Notes under the pieces: generated by a model
What the model saw: the letters and a program-made list of their open reading frames with translations, nothing else
Database searches by the model: none
Told to the model about the DNA's origin: nothing
Assembly: GCF_015546995.1 (NCBI RefSeq)
Contig: NZ_JADMUH010000004.1
Coordinates: forward strand, 16,450-80,449
Direction: 5' to 3'
DNA from: Streptococcus infantis
Lineage (GTDB): Bacteria > Bacillota > Bacilli > Lactobacillales > Streptococcaceae
DNA length: 64,000 nt
Part shown: piece by piece, positions 34,465 through 43,144 of the stretch
Layout of the letters: each line of letters starts with the position of its first letter
How positions within the stretch are numbered: position 1 is the first letter of the stretch
Position numbers and translations under genes: made by a program

Positions 34465-34479
34465 TTAAAGGAGATTGTT

Positions 34480-35211
34480 ATGTTTTGGAATTTAGTTCGT
34501 TATGAATTTAAAAATGTCAACAAATGGTTTTTAGCCCTCTATGCAGCTGTACTATCCTTATCTGTCATCATAGGTATTCAGGGCAGTAGCCTCTCAAGCA
34601 CCTATTATCAAGATAAGGGTGTTGTCATGTTAGTATTTCTATCTCTAGTTTTTGGTGGTCTGGTCATTACTTTGAGTATCTCAACCTTGATTTTGATTAT
34701 TCAACGATTTAAGGGAAGCGTTTATGATCGTCGTGGCTATCTAACTCTAACCCTTCCAGTATCTGAACACCAGATTCTCTCCGCTAAACTTCTTGGAGCC
34801 TTTGTTTGGTCTTTGGCAAGTACAGTGGTCTTCCTTTTTAGCCTTTATATTATCATTTCCATGATTGAACCAGACGCCTTCCTATCTAGTTTTGCCGAGT
34901 ATATGCTAAAAAATTATACAGATGATTTCTGGTTAGCCTTGATTTCCTATATTTTTAACACTCTTGCAGGTATTCTTTGTATCTACTTGTCTATCTCTAT
35001 CGGCCAACTCTTTAATGAATACCGTACAGCTCTTGCGGTCGTTGCCTACATCGCCATCCAAGTTGTTCTTGGATTTATCACCCTCAATCTTCGCATCGAT
35101 TTCGACTACAATTGGGTATTATCTTTTGAAATTTTCAAGGACTTAATCCTTAGCGTCGGCTTCTATCTCGGAACCTACTATATCTTAAAGAACAAAGTAA
35201 ACTTACAATAA
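34480..35211 (+). CDS. ABC transporter permease
   Basis: 243 residues, about six membrane spans, with the soluble N-terminal MFWNLVRYEFKNVNKW. Follows the ATPase by 15 bp with an AAAGGAG site. ABC-2-like membrane partner; substrate unknown. Confidence 0.85.
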   Translation: MFWNLVRYEFKNVNKWFLALYAAVLSLSVIIGIQGSSLSSTYYQDKGVVMLVFLSLVFGGLVITLSISTLILIIQRFKGSVYDRRGYLTLTLPVSEHQILSAKLLGAFVWSLASTVVFLFSLYIIISMIEPDAFLSSFAEYMLKNYTDDFWLALISYIFNTLAGILCIYLSISIGQLFNEYRTALAVVAYIAIQVVLGFITLNLRIDFDYNWVLSFEIFKDLILSVGFYLGTYYILKNKVNLQ

Positions 35212-35217
35212 TGAATA

Positions 35218-35251
35218 AAGCCCCTAGCAAATAAAGCTAGAGGCTTCTTTT
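35218..35251. terminator. Bidirectional terminator between ABC permease and lrgB
   Basis: AAGCCCCTAGC/GCTAGAGGCTT stem with T-runs on both sides, between convergent genes. Confidence 0.8.
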
Positions 35252-35280
35252 TACACAAAGAAATATAACATTCTTATTTT

Positions 35281-35976
35281 TTAACTCAATATCAAACCTG
35301 CTACGATGGGACTTACAAATACATAGAGAATACCGGTGACACCGATAGCCAGGCCACCCATAGCCCCCGCAACAGCTCCATAACGAAAAGCTGTTCCAGT
35401 CCCAACTGCGTGACCAGTTCCTCCAAGAGCAAGACCAACAGCTACTGGATCGTCAATTTTTAGCCATTTTAGAAGCGTTGGTCCTATAACGCTGGTCAAA
35501 ATGCCAGTTGCTACCACAACTACCAAGGTGATCGTCGCTATCCCTTGTAGCTTATCCGTAATTCCAACTGCCATGGCCGTCGTTACAGACTTTGGGAAAA
35601 GCGAAATCGCCAAGAAAAAATCCATACCGAAAATTTTTGCAACTAAAGCTGTAAAAATGGTATTCACAACAACCGCTAGAAAACTACTGAGTAAAATACT
35701 CCTTACATGGTGTTTCATGAGGTGAAAACTCTTATAAAGAGGAATTCCTAGAGCTACTGTTGAGGGAACAATCAAGTTATTGAGGTAGACTCCACCTTGG
35801 TAATAGGCAACGTAAGAAATACCAGTCAATTTTAGAAAAACAATGATAAATACAGTTGCTAACAGTAAGGGAGTTGTTAGAGGATGAGGGTACCGCCTAA
35901 AGATAATCATTCCTCCAAGATAAGCCAAAATGGATAAGGCTATTCCAAAAAGTGGATTGGATACAAATTCGCTCAT
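35281..35976 (-). CDS. lrgB: LrgB family protein
   Basis: 231 residues, several membrane spans, with family motifs SLFPKSVTTAMAVGITDKL and ALGGTGHAVGTGTAF. Works with LrgA; the pair influences murein hydrolase activity and, in some species, pyruvate transport. Overlaps lrgA by 4 bp. Confidence 0.92.
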   Translation of the reverse strand: MSEFVSNPLFGIALSILAYLGGMIIFRRYPHPLTTPLLLATVFIIVFLKLTGISYVAYYQGGVYLNNLIVPSTVALGIPLYKSFHLMKHHVRSILLSSFLAVVVNTIFTALVAKIFGMDFFLAISLFPKSVTTAMAVGITDKLQGIATITLVVVVATGILTSVIGPTLLKWLKIDDPVAVGLALGGTGHAVGTGTAFRYGAVAGAMGGLAIGVTGILYVFVSPIVAGLILS

Positions 35977-36347
35977 TTGGCACCCCTTTCTTCGTAATCT
36001 CCTTCATAACGCTTTTTGATAAACTGAACTACAAGCGCAATCAAGATAATATTGATAACTGCTGCAAAAAAGACAATCAAGACAATGGGCAATAAATAAG
36101 GAGCAATCACATCAAATTTCTCCATAATCCCAACTGCAGGAGGTAGAAAGAGGATAGTCATATTAGCTAGCAGAAAATTCCCAACCATGTTGACATGCCG
36201 TACCCGCAACCACTTGAACTGCAAGGCTAAAAATAAAATAATCAAACCGATAATGCTTCCAGGAATAGGCAAATGGAAAAAGCTAGAGATTCCCTCACCA
36301 ATCAGTGAAATGACAAAGAGAATCATTAACTGAACATATAATTTCAT
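35973..36347 (-). CDS. lrgA: CidA/LrgA family holin-like protein
   Basis: 124 residues, four membrane spans, LPIPGSIIGLIILFLAL motif and LLANMTILFLPPAVGIM. Holin-like partner of LrgB. No LytSR two-component gene is in the window; the divergent MarR gene is the nearest regulator. Confidence 0.92.
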   Translation of the reverse strand: MKLYVQLMILFVISLIGEGISSFFHLPIPGSIIGLIILFLALQFKWLRVRHVNMVGNFLLANMTILFLPPAVGIMEKFDVIAPYLLPIVLIVFFAAVINIILIALVVQFIKKRYEGDYEERGAK

Positions 36348-36431
36348 CGTTTACTCCACAAATAGACTTTCTGCATACCAGTTTACTCTTTTTTCAGAAA
36401 ATTTCAAGGAAATACACAAGAAACATCCTTC

Positions 36432-36474
36432 TTGCTATCTATTCCAAAAAGTTGTATACTAATTGCGTGCGCAA
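36432..36474 (+). promoter_or_regulatory. MarR promoter with operator over the start site
   Basis: -35 TTGCTA (36432-36437), 16-bp spacer, -10 TATACT (36454-36459). The 12-bp palindrome TTGCGTGCGCAA (36463-36474) covers the expected transcription start, consistent with autorepression. Confidence 0.7.
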
Positions 36475-36527
36475 GCATCTCAGATAGGTAAATCTGTTTA
36501 TAACTACTATATAGAAAGGAGATTGAT

Positions 36528-36908
36528 ATGACTTACTTAGAAAAATGGTTTGACTTCAACCGCCGACAAGTAGAGCTAGAAGCTCTTTTAGAGCAAACGA
36601 TTGCTGAGCAGAGTGACCAAAGCCTAACGCTCAAAGAATTCTATCTCTTGCACTTTTTAAATCAGGCTCAAGAAAAATCTTTGAGACAGATTGACCTGCC
36701 GGACAAACTTCATCTGAGTCCAAGCGCTGTTTCTCGAATGGTAGCACGACTAGAAGCTAAAAACTGTGGTTTGCTTAGTCGGAGATGTTGCGAACAAGAC
36801 AAGCGAGCTAGTTTTATCTGCCTGACTGACGAGGGACAAACAACCCTAGCTTACCTGCAAAAAGCCGTCGAAGAAAGACTGGAAACTAGTCTTGATTTCA
36901 TTCCTTAA
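36528..36908 (+). CDS. MarR-family regulator, cysteine-rich
   Basis: 126 residues. Winged helix with PDKLHLSPSAVSRMVARLEAK (recognition helix about 60-80). In the wing, CGLLSRRCC places three Cys residues in nine positions, which may sense oxidation. Identical palindromes lie at its own promoter and upstream of the DUF4649-trxA promoter, so a small redox regulon is inferred. Confidence 0.88.
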   Translation: MTYLEKWFDFNRRQVELEALLEQTIAEQSDQSLTLKEFYLLHFLNQAQEKSLRQIDLPDKLHLSPSAVSRMVARLEAKNCGLLSRRCCEQDKRASFICLTDEGQTTLAYLQKAVEERLETSLDFIP

Positions 36909-36926
36909 TCAGATTTTCAAAAAAAG

Positions 36927-36976
36927 TTGCGTGCGCAATCAATTTTCTTGACATTCCTTTTTCTGAGGAGTAAAAT
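36927..36976 (+). promoter_or_regulatory. DUF4649-trxA promoter with upstream MarR operator
   Basis: Palindrome TTGCGTGCGCAA (36927-36938), then -35 TTGACA (36948-36953), 17-bp spacer, -10 TAAAAT (36971-36976). Here the operator is upstream of the -35 rather than over the start. Confidence 0.7.
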
Positions 36977-37005
36977 GAAAACATAATTTAGCAAAGGAGA
37001 ATCCT

Positions 37006-37227
37006 ATGATTGAAATCACTTATCTAGATGCCAGCAAGCAAGAGAGAACCATGACCTTCGAGTCATACGAAGAATTTGAGCGTTCTCAGCAAGCCTGTTT
37101 GATTGGTGTCGCAGACTACTACCCAGTTCAAAAGTTAACCTATAAGGGACATACTTTGGACTACCATGGGACTTATGGAGATGTCTTCTTCTATCTCATG
37201 AAACAAGATTTAAGCCAATATAATTAA
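37006..37227 (+). CDS. Small DUF4649 protein
   Basis: 73 residues, acidic and soluble (MIEITYLDASKQER, PVQKLTYKGHTLDYHGTYGD). Family function unknown. Good AAAGGAG site. 14 bp upstream of thioredoxin, so co-transcribed with it. Confidence 0.8.
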   Translation: MIEITYLDASKQERTMTFESYEEFERSQQACLIGVADYYPVQKLTYKGHTLDYHGTYGDVFFYLMKQDLSQYN

Positions 37228-37241
37228 AAAGGAGAAATACT

Positions 37242-37556
37242 ATGGCAAAAGCAATTACAGATGCAACATTCGAACAAGAAACTAAAGACGGTTTGGTCTT
37301 GGTAGACTTCTGGGCAACTTGGTGTGGTCCATGTCGTATGCAAGGTCCAATCTTGGATAAATTGTCTGAAGAACTTTCAGAAGATGTCTTGAAAATCGTT
37401 AAAATGGATGTTGACGAAAATCCAAACACAGCTCGTTCATTCGGCATCATGTCTATCCCTACTCTTCTCTTCAAGAAAGATGGACAAGTTGTTAAACAAG
37501 TGGCAGGTGTCCACACTGCAGAACAAATCAAAGCCATCGTTGCTGAATTAAGCTAA
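37242..37556 (+). CDS. trxA: Thioredoxin
   Basis: 104 residues, usual length. Active site WCGPC, cis-Pro in SIPTLLF. Main cytoplasmic disulfide reductant. Second gene of the unit that carries the MarR operator. Confidence 0.96.
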   Translation: MAKAITDATFEQETKDGLVLVDFWATWCGPCRMQGPILDKLSEELSEDVLKIVKMDVDENPNTARSFGIMSIPTLLFKKDGQVVKQVAGVHTAEQIKAIVAELS

Positions 37557-37563
37557 TCAAAGG

Positions 37564-37596
37564 AGAGACCAAGTGCATTCATTTGGTCTCTTTTTT
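37564..37596 (+). terminator. Terminator after trxA
   Basis: AGAGACCAA/TTGGTCTCT stem followed by seven T. Confidence 0.85.
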
Positions 37597-37648
37597 CTTG
37601 CCCTTTGCCATTTTTCAAAAAATATGCTAGACTGTAACTAGAATATTA

Positions 37649-37721
37649 CGATGTTTGGGACATGCCATCGCTAAAAAAAACCTCTACTTGGTATTTTTTA
37701 GCTCCCTCTGGGGAGCTTTTT
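37649..37721 (+). promoter_or_regulatory. preQ1-I riboswitch with terminator
   Basis: P1 stem CGATG/CATCG (37649-37653 with 37666-37670) encloses a 12-nt loop TTTGGGACATGC, then the A-rich tail CTAAAAAAAACC (37671-37682). Loop GG can pair with tail CC as the pseudoknot, and loop and tail lengths match the preQ1-I class. A terminator AGCTCCC/GGGAGCT plus T-run (37700-37721) follows. It sits just upstream of queC. High preQ1 should end transcription. Confidence 0.82.
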
Positions 37722-37758
37722 GCGTGCTCTGAACATTTCCCATTTTGGAAGGAGTACT

Positions 37759-38412
37759 ATGAAACGTCAATCAGCCTTGGTCGTCTTTAGTGGCGGTCAA
37801 GATTCAACAACCTGCCTTTTCTGGGCCAAGCAACACTATGAAAGGGTTGAAGCCGTTACCTTTGCCTACGGTCAACGCCACCATTTAGAAATTCAAGTGG
37901 CTAAAGAAATCGCTGAGGAACAAGGAATTCGTCATCATATCCTAGATATGTCTCTGCTAGGACAAATTACTGAAAATGCCTTGACTTCAGATTTAGAAAT
38001 TGAGCAAAAAGAAGGAGAGGTGCCTAATACCTTCGTTGACGGTCGCAATCATCTCTTTCTGTCCTTTGCGGCAGTCCTTGCCAAGCAGCGTGGAATTACA
38101 GATATCGTGACAGGAGTGTGCGAAACAGACTTCTCAGGTTATCCTGACTGTCGGGATGTCTTTGTCAAATCACTCAATGTCACGCTTAACCTTGCTATGG
38201 ATTACGACTTTGTGATCCAAACGCCTCTCATGTGGTTAGACAAGGCTGAAACTTGGGAATTAGCTGACCAACTTGGTGCCTTTGACTACGTTCGTGAGAA
38301 GACCTTGACCTGCTACAATGGGATTATCGGTACTGGTTGTGGAGATTGTCCTGCCTGCCATCTACGCCAACATGGTTTAGAGGTTTATCTCTCTCAGAAA
38401 GGAGAGGCCTGA
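37759..38412 (+). CDS. queC: 7-cyano-7-deazaguanine synthase QueC
   Basis: 217 residues from the ATG at 37759 (GGAAGGAG site). PP-loop SGGQDSTTC at the N-terminus and C-terminal zinc Cys cluster CGDCPAC. Turns CDG into preQ0 with ATP and ammonia. First gene of queCDEF, under the riboswitch. Confidence 0.96.
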   Translation: MKRQSALVVFSGGQDSTTCLFWAKQHYERVEAVTFAYGQRHHLEIQVAKEIAEEQGIRHHILDMSLLGQITENALTSDLEIEQKEGEVPNTFVDGRNHLFLSFAAVLAKQRGITDIVTGVCETDFSGYPDCRDVFVKSLNVTLNLAMDYDFVIQTPLMWLDKAETWELADQLGAFDYVREKTLTCYNGIIGTGCGDCPACHLRQHGLEVYLSQKGEA

Positions 38413-38855
38413 TGTTTTTTGCCCCCAAAGAAATCAAACAAGAAACTGGGGAATCTCTTGTCTACAATCCTCACAGAACCTTAGTCTCAAAAGAATTTAC
38501 CTTCGATGCTGCCCACCACCTCTTTCACTATGAAGGAAAATGCAAATCCCTACACGGTCACACCTATCATCTGCAAATCGCTGTCAGTGGATTTTTAGAT
38601 GATAGAGGTATGACCTACGATTTCGGAGACATCAAAGCTATCTACAAGGACTACTTAGAGCCCCACTTGGATCATCGCTATCTCAATGAAACCCTGCCCT
38701 ACATGAATACGACTGCTGAAAATATGGTTTACTGGATTTTCCAAACCATGAGCCAAGAGTTGCCAGACGAGCGCGGTCTCCGTTTGGAATATGTTCGCCT
38801 CTATGAAACTCCGACTGCCTTTGCGGAGTTTAGACGGGAGTGGTTAGATGACTAA
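38412..38855 (+). CDS. queD: 6-carboxytetrahydropterin synthase QueD
   Basis: 147 residues from the ATG at 38412, overlapping the queC stop by one base. FDAAHHLFHYEGKCKSLHGHTYHL supplies zinc His residues and the catalytic Cys. Makes the pterin used by QueE. Confidence 0.96.
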   Translation: MFFAPKEIKQETGESLVYNPHRTLVSKEFTFDAAHHLFHYEGKCKSLHGHTYHLQIAVSGFLDDRGMTYDFGDIKAIYKDYLEPHLDHRYLNETLPYMNTTAENMVYWIFQTMSQELPDERGLRLEYVRLYETPTAFAEFRREWLDD

Positions 38856-39564
38856 GGAACGTGTCCTCAAACTACCAGTTCTAGAAATTTTTGGGCCTAC
38901 ATTTCAAGGTGAAGGTCGTGCTATTGGCCAGAAAACCATGTTTGTCCGCACTGCTGGTTGCGACTACCACTGCGACTGGTGCGATTCCGCCTTTACTTGG
39001 GACGGTTCTGAAAAACCAACTCGTATGACAGCTGATGAAGTAATCGCTGAGTTAGACAAACTAGGAAGCTACGACTATGTCACCCTATCTGGGGGAAATC
39101 CTGCTATCCTAGCAGCCAACATGGCTGAGCTAGTAACCAAACTCAAGGAACGTGGGGTCACTCTGGCTGTTGAGACCCAAGGCTCCCGCTGGCAAAATTG
39201 GTTAAAAGATATAGACCAAGTCACTCTGAGTCCTAAGCCTCCTTCCTCCAAGATGGAAGTCAACTTTGAGACCTTGGACTTTATCGTTTCCCAACTAGAC
39301 CCAGACAAAGTAACCTTTAAAATCCCTGTCTTTGATGATGCAGATCTAGCCTTTGCCAAAGGTATTCAAGAACGCTACCAACCAGATGTCCTCTTCTTAT
39401 CGGCGGGAAATCCTGAGCCCAAGGCTACAGGCAATATTGTCCAAGACCAACTCGACCGCCTCAAAGAACTCTGGGAACGTGTCGCTGCCGACGATAGCTG
39501 GGGCAATGTCCGCGTCCTTCCTCAACTCCATACCCTCCTCTACGACAACCAACGTGGTGTTTAA
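38848..39564 (+). CDS. queE: 7-carboxy-7-deazaguanine synthase QueE
   Basis: 238 residues. Radical-SAM cluster CDYHCDWCDSAF (CxxxCxxC) and GGNPAIL. Uses SAM to contract carboxytetrahydropterin to CDG. Overlaps queD by 8 bp. Confidence 0.96.
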   Translation: MTKERVLKLPVLEIFGPTFQGEGRAIGQKTMFVRTAGCDYHCDWCDSAFTWDGSEKPTRMTADEVIAELDKLGSYDYVTLSGGNPAILAANMAELVTKLKERGVTLAVETQGSRWQNWLKDIDQVTLSPKPPSSKMEVNFETLDFIVSQLDPDKVTFKIPVFDDADLAFAKGIQERYQPDVLFLSAGNPEPKATGNIVQDQLDRLKELWERVAADDSWGNVRVLPQLHTLLYDNQRGV

Positions 39565-39582
39565 GATTAGAAAGAAAAAATC

Positions 39583-40074
39583 ATGTCACAACAAGAAGAA
39601 ATGAAAAACCTCAGCCTATTGGGCAACAAAGAAACCAACTACATTTTCGAATATCAACCCGAAGTCCTCGAATCCTTTGACAATCGTCATGTGGAAAATG
39701 ACTATTTCATCAAGTTCAACTGCCCTGAATTTACCTCACTTTGTCCCATCACTGCTCAGCCAGACTTTGCAACTATTTATATTTCCTACATTCCTGACAA
39801 GCTCTGTGTCGAGTCAAAATCCCTCAAACTCTACCTTTTTAGCTACCGAAACCATGGAGATTTCCATGAAAACTGTATCAACACTATCGGGAAAGACTTG
39901 GTCAACTTGCTAGACCCTCGCTATTTAGAAGTCTGGGGGAAATTTACACCTCGCGGTGGCATTTCAATCGACCCCTACTACAACTACGGTAGACCTGGAA
40001 CCAAGTATGAAGGATTGGCAGAACAACGCCTCTTCCAACATGACCTCTATCCAGAGAAAATTGACAACCGTTAA
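39583..40074 (+). CDS. queF: NADPH-dependent preQ0 reductase QueF
   Basis: 163 residues, the short QueF form. Catalytic Cys in [12 protein letters not shown], and [16 protein letters not shown] and NADPH-binding region downstream. Makes preQ1, the riboswitch ligand and substrate for tRNA insertion. Confidence 0.96.
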   Translation: MSQQEEMKNLSLLGNKETNYIFEYQPEVLESFDNRHVENDYFIKFNCPEFTSLCPITAQPDFATIYISYIPDKLCVESKSLKLYLFSYRNHGDFHENCINTIGKDLVNLLDPRYLEVWGKFTPRGGISIDPYYNYGRPGTKYEGLAEQRLFQHDLYPEKIDNR

Positions 40075-40078
40075 ACTC

Positions 40079-40189
40079 ATACTCAATGAAAATCAAAGAG
40101 CATACTAGGAAGCTATCTACAACCTCAAAGCAGTGCTTTGGGGTTGCAGATGGAAGCTGACGTGGTTTGAAGGGATTTTCGAAGAGTAT
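40079..40189. repeat. BOX element
   Basis: 111 bp, from ATACTCAATGAAAATCAAAG (boxC-like end) to the boxA-like end GCTGACGTGG...GAAGAGTAT. The central inverted repeat CAACCTCAAAGCAGTGCTTTGGGGTTG-type stem is intact in outline. Just downstream of queF. Confidence 0.9.
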
Positions 40190-40195
40190 AATACG

Positions 40196-40234
40196 AAAAA
40201 GCCCTGTTCCTCATCATGAGGAGCAAGGCTTTTT
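40196..40234. terminator. Bidirectional terminator between queF and the aquaporin gene
   Basis: AAAAAGCC/GGCTTTTT with an inner CCTC/GAGG stem, between convergent genes. Confidence 0.8.
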
Positions 40235-40243
40235 GAGTCTCAA

Positions 40244-40912
40244 TTATTCTTCAGTCCCAAGGAAGTTTTTAGCAACAAGGGCTGCAAGAATTCCACCAAC
40301 GATTGGTGCAAGGATGAAAATCCAAACTTGTTGAAGAGCTGCGCCACCTACCAATACAGCAGGAGCCAAGCTACGAGCTGGGTTTACTGAAAGTCCAGTG
40401 ATGTTCAATCCCACAAGGATCAAAGCTGTCAATGACAAACCGATCACCAAACCAGCAATTGCGCCATTTCCTTTGCTTGCTGATGTTACAGTCATGATCA
40501 CCAAAACAAACAAGAATGTTGCGATTGTTTCAAACAAGAAACCACCAAAGACAGTTACACCGTTTGCCAAGGCATTTTCACCAAGACTTGCCGTTGACAT
40601 ACCTGAATTTGCCAAGAGGAAGAATACAGACCCTGACGCAAGGAAAGCACCGACTACTTGACCAAGGATGTAGTTTACAAGTTCTGAAGATGACAAACGT
40701 TTGTTCACAAACATAGCGATAGAAACAGCTGGGTTCAAGTGAGCACCTGAAACAGTTCCGATTGAGAAAGCTGCGACTACGATTGCCAAACCAAATGCAA
40801 GAGCAATTCCAAGGTGTCCAAGTCCTTCAACACCATTTCCAAAAACAACAGCTCCTGTTCCGATGAACACAAGCATAAAAGTACCGATTAATTCAGCAAC
40901 AAATTTTTTCAT
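40244..40912 (-). CDS. Aquaporin (AqpZ-like)
   Basis: 222 residues, six spans with both pore motifs: AHLNPAVSIA and LSVNPARSLAP. FEFA-like aromatic selectivity around the C-terminal half fits a water-type rather than glycerol-type channel, but this is not decided. AGGAG site before the ATG. Confidence 0.9.
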   Translation of the reverse strand: MKKFVAELIGTFMLVFIGTGAVVFGNGVEGLGHLGIALAFGLAIVVAAFSIGTVSGAHLNPAVSIAMFVNKRLSSSELVNYILGQVVGAFLASGSVFFLLANSGMSTASLGENALANGVTVFGGFLFETIATFLFVLVIMTVTSASKGNGAIAGLVIGLSLTALILVGLNITGLSVNPARSLAPAVLVGGAALQQVWIFILAPIVGGILAALVAKNFLGTEE

Positions 40913-41021
40913 ATTAAGTCTCCTTTTTTCAAACTATGTATTAGTCTATCAGAAGAAGGAAAGGGTTTCAAGAAATGTGCTTGGAAACTTTGTGTAAATT
41001 TTCACATTTAATAGTCGAAAT

Positions 41022-41813
41022 CTAATATTGAAAAGATTGAATTGCTTCTTTCAAGTTATCTTGTAAACTATTTCTCTGGTCGAGTTGAACATAGACTTCT
41101 AATAGAAAAGATCTAAAATTGGAAAATTTATAAAAATCTTCCGTCGCTTCTATCGGGAAATCAAGTGACTTTATCCAAGAGGTTAGTGTCGCTTGATCCA
41201 CCTTGCCTTGCAAAATAGGTTCGTAAAGCACTCTGGCTAAGCGCCATTCCTCATCATCTATAAATCGAATCGAAATTCTTTTAAACAGTTGACCAAGGAT
41301 CTCAAACACCTCATAAATTCGACTTGCAGAAAAGTCTGGATGACAAACGACTTCAGTCAAGAGATCCGCTCCATGCGCAAAAGCATGTACCCAACCATAC
41401 TGGCTTGAAAAACCAGTCGTATCCTCTTCTTTTTCAAGGTAGTGCAATCCTTGATCGAGCATCGTATTTCTGATATCAGTTTTAAGCACTTGATAATAAA
41501 TAGAGTGTTGGTTGCCATCGGCGGATAAGAGATTGGCATAAATAAGTGCCCTAAAAGAACGTTCAAGCGTTGAAGTTCCTAGCTTATCGAGCTCTTTATC
41601 TAGTCCACCATCAGAAACAATCATAGCAGATATAAATTGAAATTGCTCCTTTGTAAATAACTCTTCTTGGATCCCTCTAGCCAAACTGGTAAAAACCAAT
41701 TCATCTCGAATTTCTGGACTCGAATCCCCTAAGTGCTCAAGTAACCACTGGAGTTCTTTTTGACTATAACTCGGTTTTTCTTCTATTACTTTTCTTTTCA
41801 ATTCTTGATACAT
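41022..41813 (-). CDS. DUF2785 family protein
   Basis: 263 residues from the ATG at 41813 (GGAGG site). All-helical, with GWVHAFAHGADLLTEVVCHPDF, a block typical of DUF2785, and conserved His residues. Function unknown; no signal peptide or membrane span. Confidence 0.8.
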   Translation of the reverse strand: MYQELKRKVIEEKPSYSQKELQWLLEHLGDSSPEIRDELVFTSLARGIQEELFTKEQFQFISAMIVSDGGLDKELDKLGTSTLERSFRALIYANLLSADGNQHSIYYQVLKTDIRNTMLDQGLHYLEKEEDTTGFSSQYGWVHAFAHGADLLTEVVCHPDFSASRIYEVFEILGQLFKRISIRFIDDEEWRLARVLYEPILQGKVDQATLTSWIKSLDFPIEATEDFYKFSNFRSFLLEVYVQLDQRNSLQDNLKEAIQSFQY

Positions 41814-41949
41814 CAGCCTACCTCCAATCATACACATCTATTATACAACATTCTTTTCTAGCTATCTTCATTATAAGAAATAAACATGTTAGTCTCAGAT
41901 AGTTTTTTCACTCTTAGAGGGTTAATTTTTCCCAAAAACCAGTCTTTGT

Positions 41950-41978
41950 TTGACACAAATTTCACAAAGTTGTATACT
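41950..41978 (+). promoter_or_regulatory. Promoter of the acetoin/diacetyl reductase gene
   Basis: -35 TTGACA (41950-41955), 17-bp spacer, -10 TATACT (41973-41978). Leader about 100 nt. Confidence 0.75.
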
Positions 41979-42086
41979 AAAAAGCGATAGGACTTCTTTT
42001 AGAAACTTATCAGTACTCACTTATAACCCTTTGCTGTTCTTTTATGAACGTTTGAATGGTATCACGGATACCAAAGGAGGAATCAT

Positions 42087-42851
42087 ATGTCTAAAGTAGC
42101 TATTGTTACAGGTGCAGGTCAAGGAATCGGTTTTGCAATCGCAAAACGCTTGGTCCAAGATGGTTTTAAGGTTGGGGTATTAGACTACAATGCTGAAACA
42201 GCTGAAAAAGCAGTTGCTGAGTTGTCAGCAGAGAATGCTTTAGCTGTTGTAGCAGATGTGTCTAAACAAGCAGAGGTTGCTGCAGCTTTCCAAAAAGTTG
42301 TAGACCATTTCGGAGACTTGAACGTTGTGGTAAACAACGCTGGTGTCGCTCCGACTACACCTCTAGATACGATTACAGAAGAACAGTTCAATCGTACCTT
42401 TGCTATTAACGTCGGTGGGGTAATCTGGGGAGCACAAGCTGCTCAAGCTCAATTCAAAGCACTTGGTCACGGTGGTAAAATCATCAACGCTACTTCTCAA
42501 GCAGGTGTTGTTGGAAATCCAAACTTGACTGTTTATGGTGGTACAAAATTCGCTGTTCGTGGCATTACTCAAACATTGGCGCGTGATTTAGCTGATTCAG
42601 GCATCACTGTTAACGCTTATGCTCCAGGTATCGTTAAAACACCAATGATGTATGATATCGCTCACGAAGTTGGGAAAAATGCAGGAAAAGACGACGAATG
42701 GGGTATGCAAACATTCGCAAAAGATATTACATTGAAACGCCTATCTGAGCCAGAAGATGTCGCTGCAGCGGTTAGCTTCCTTGCTGGACCAGATTCAAAC
42801 TATATTACAGGTCAAACCATTATCGTCGATGGTGGTATGCAATTCCATTAA
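42087..42851 (+). CDS. budC: (S)-acetoin forming diacetyl reductase / butanediol dehydrogenase (SDR)
   Basis: 254 residues. NAD motif [13 protein letters not shown], catalytic Ser (NATSQAG) and YGGTK, and IVDGGMQFH at the end, matching acetoin reductases. Reduces diacetyl or acetoin with NADH. Single-gene unit with its own promoter and terminator. Confidence 0.88.
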   Translation: MSKVAIVTGAGQGIGFAIAKRLVQDGFKVGVLDYNAETAEKAVAELSAENALAVVADVSKQAEVAAAFQKVVDHFGDLNVVVNNAGVAPTTPLDTITEEQFNRTFAINVGGVIWGAQAAQAQFKALGHGGKIINATSQAGVVGNPNLTVYGGTKFAVRGITQTLARDLADSGITVNAYAPGIVKTPMMYDIAHEVGKNAGKDDEWGMQTFAKDITLKRLSEPEDVAAAVSFLAGPDSNYITGQTIIVDGGMQFH

Positions 42852-42860
42852 GATAAAAAA

Positions 42861-42893
42861 AAAGAGGTTGGAAAATAATCCAACCTCTTTTAT
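42861..42893 (+). terminator. Terminator after budC
   Basis: AAAGAGGTTGG/CCAACCTCTTT perfect 11-bp stem with a T-run. Confidence 0.88.
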
Positions 42894-43013
42894 CATCTCT
42901 ATGATTCCAATTTCCAGAGTCATTTTGTGTTAGTTAAACTAATCTTTCATCAAGACTAGGAATACTCTCTGCTCTAAATAGTGTGATTTGCCCTGTTTTA
43001 ATAGAGCACAAGA

Positions 43014-43133
43014 TTAGGAACAGTTTGGATATCCATTTTTTTGCAAAGGAAAGGGCATCTCAAAATCATCAAAAGTAATATTTGCTGCATCTAAAGTAGC
43101 AATTCCACTGTTCACATATTTTTCATCTTTCAT
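43014..43133 (-). CDS. 39-residue small ORF after the lipoprotein gene
   Basis: ATG at 43133 has an AAAAGGAAAT ribosome site 11 bp after the lipoprotein stop. The product begins MKDEKYVNSG and ends KNGYPNCS. Not recognised. It may be a real small gene or the start of a truncated one, since no terminator follows closely. Confidence 0.45.
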   Translation of the reverse strand: MKDEKYVNSGIATLDAANITFDDFEMPFPLQKNGYPNCS

Positions 43134-43144
43134 TTTATTTCCTT

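Noticed and set aside
37640-37730. preQ1-II riboswitch (the class typical of some streptococcal transporter genes)
   Set aside because: The short stem, 12-nt loop and A-rich tail fit class I; no class-II stem arrangement was seen.
39353-39604. 83-codon frame overlapping queE and the queF start
   Set aside because: Out of frame with queE, which is clearly coding there, and without a ribosome site.
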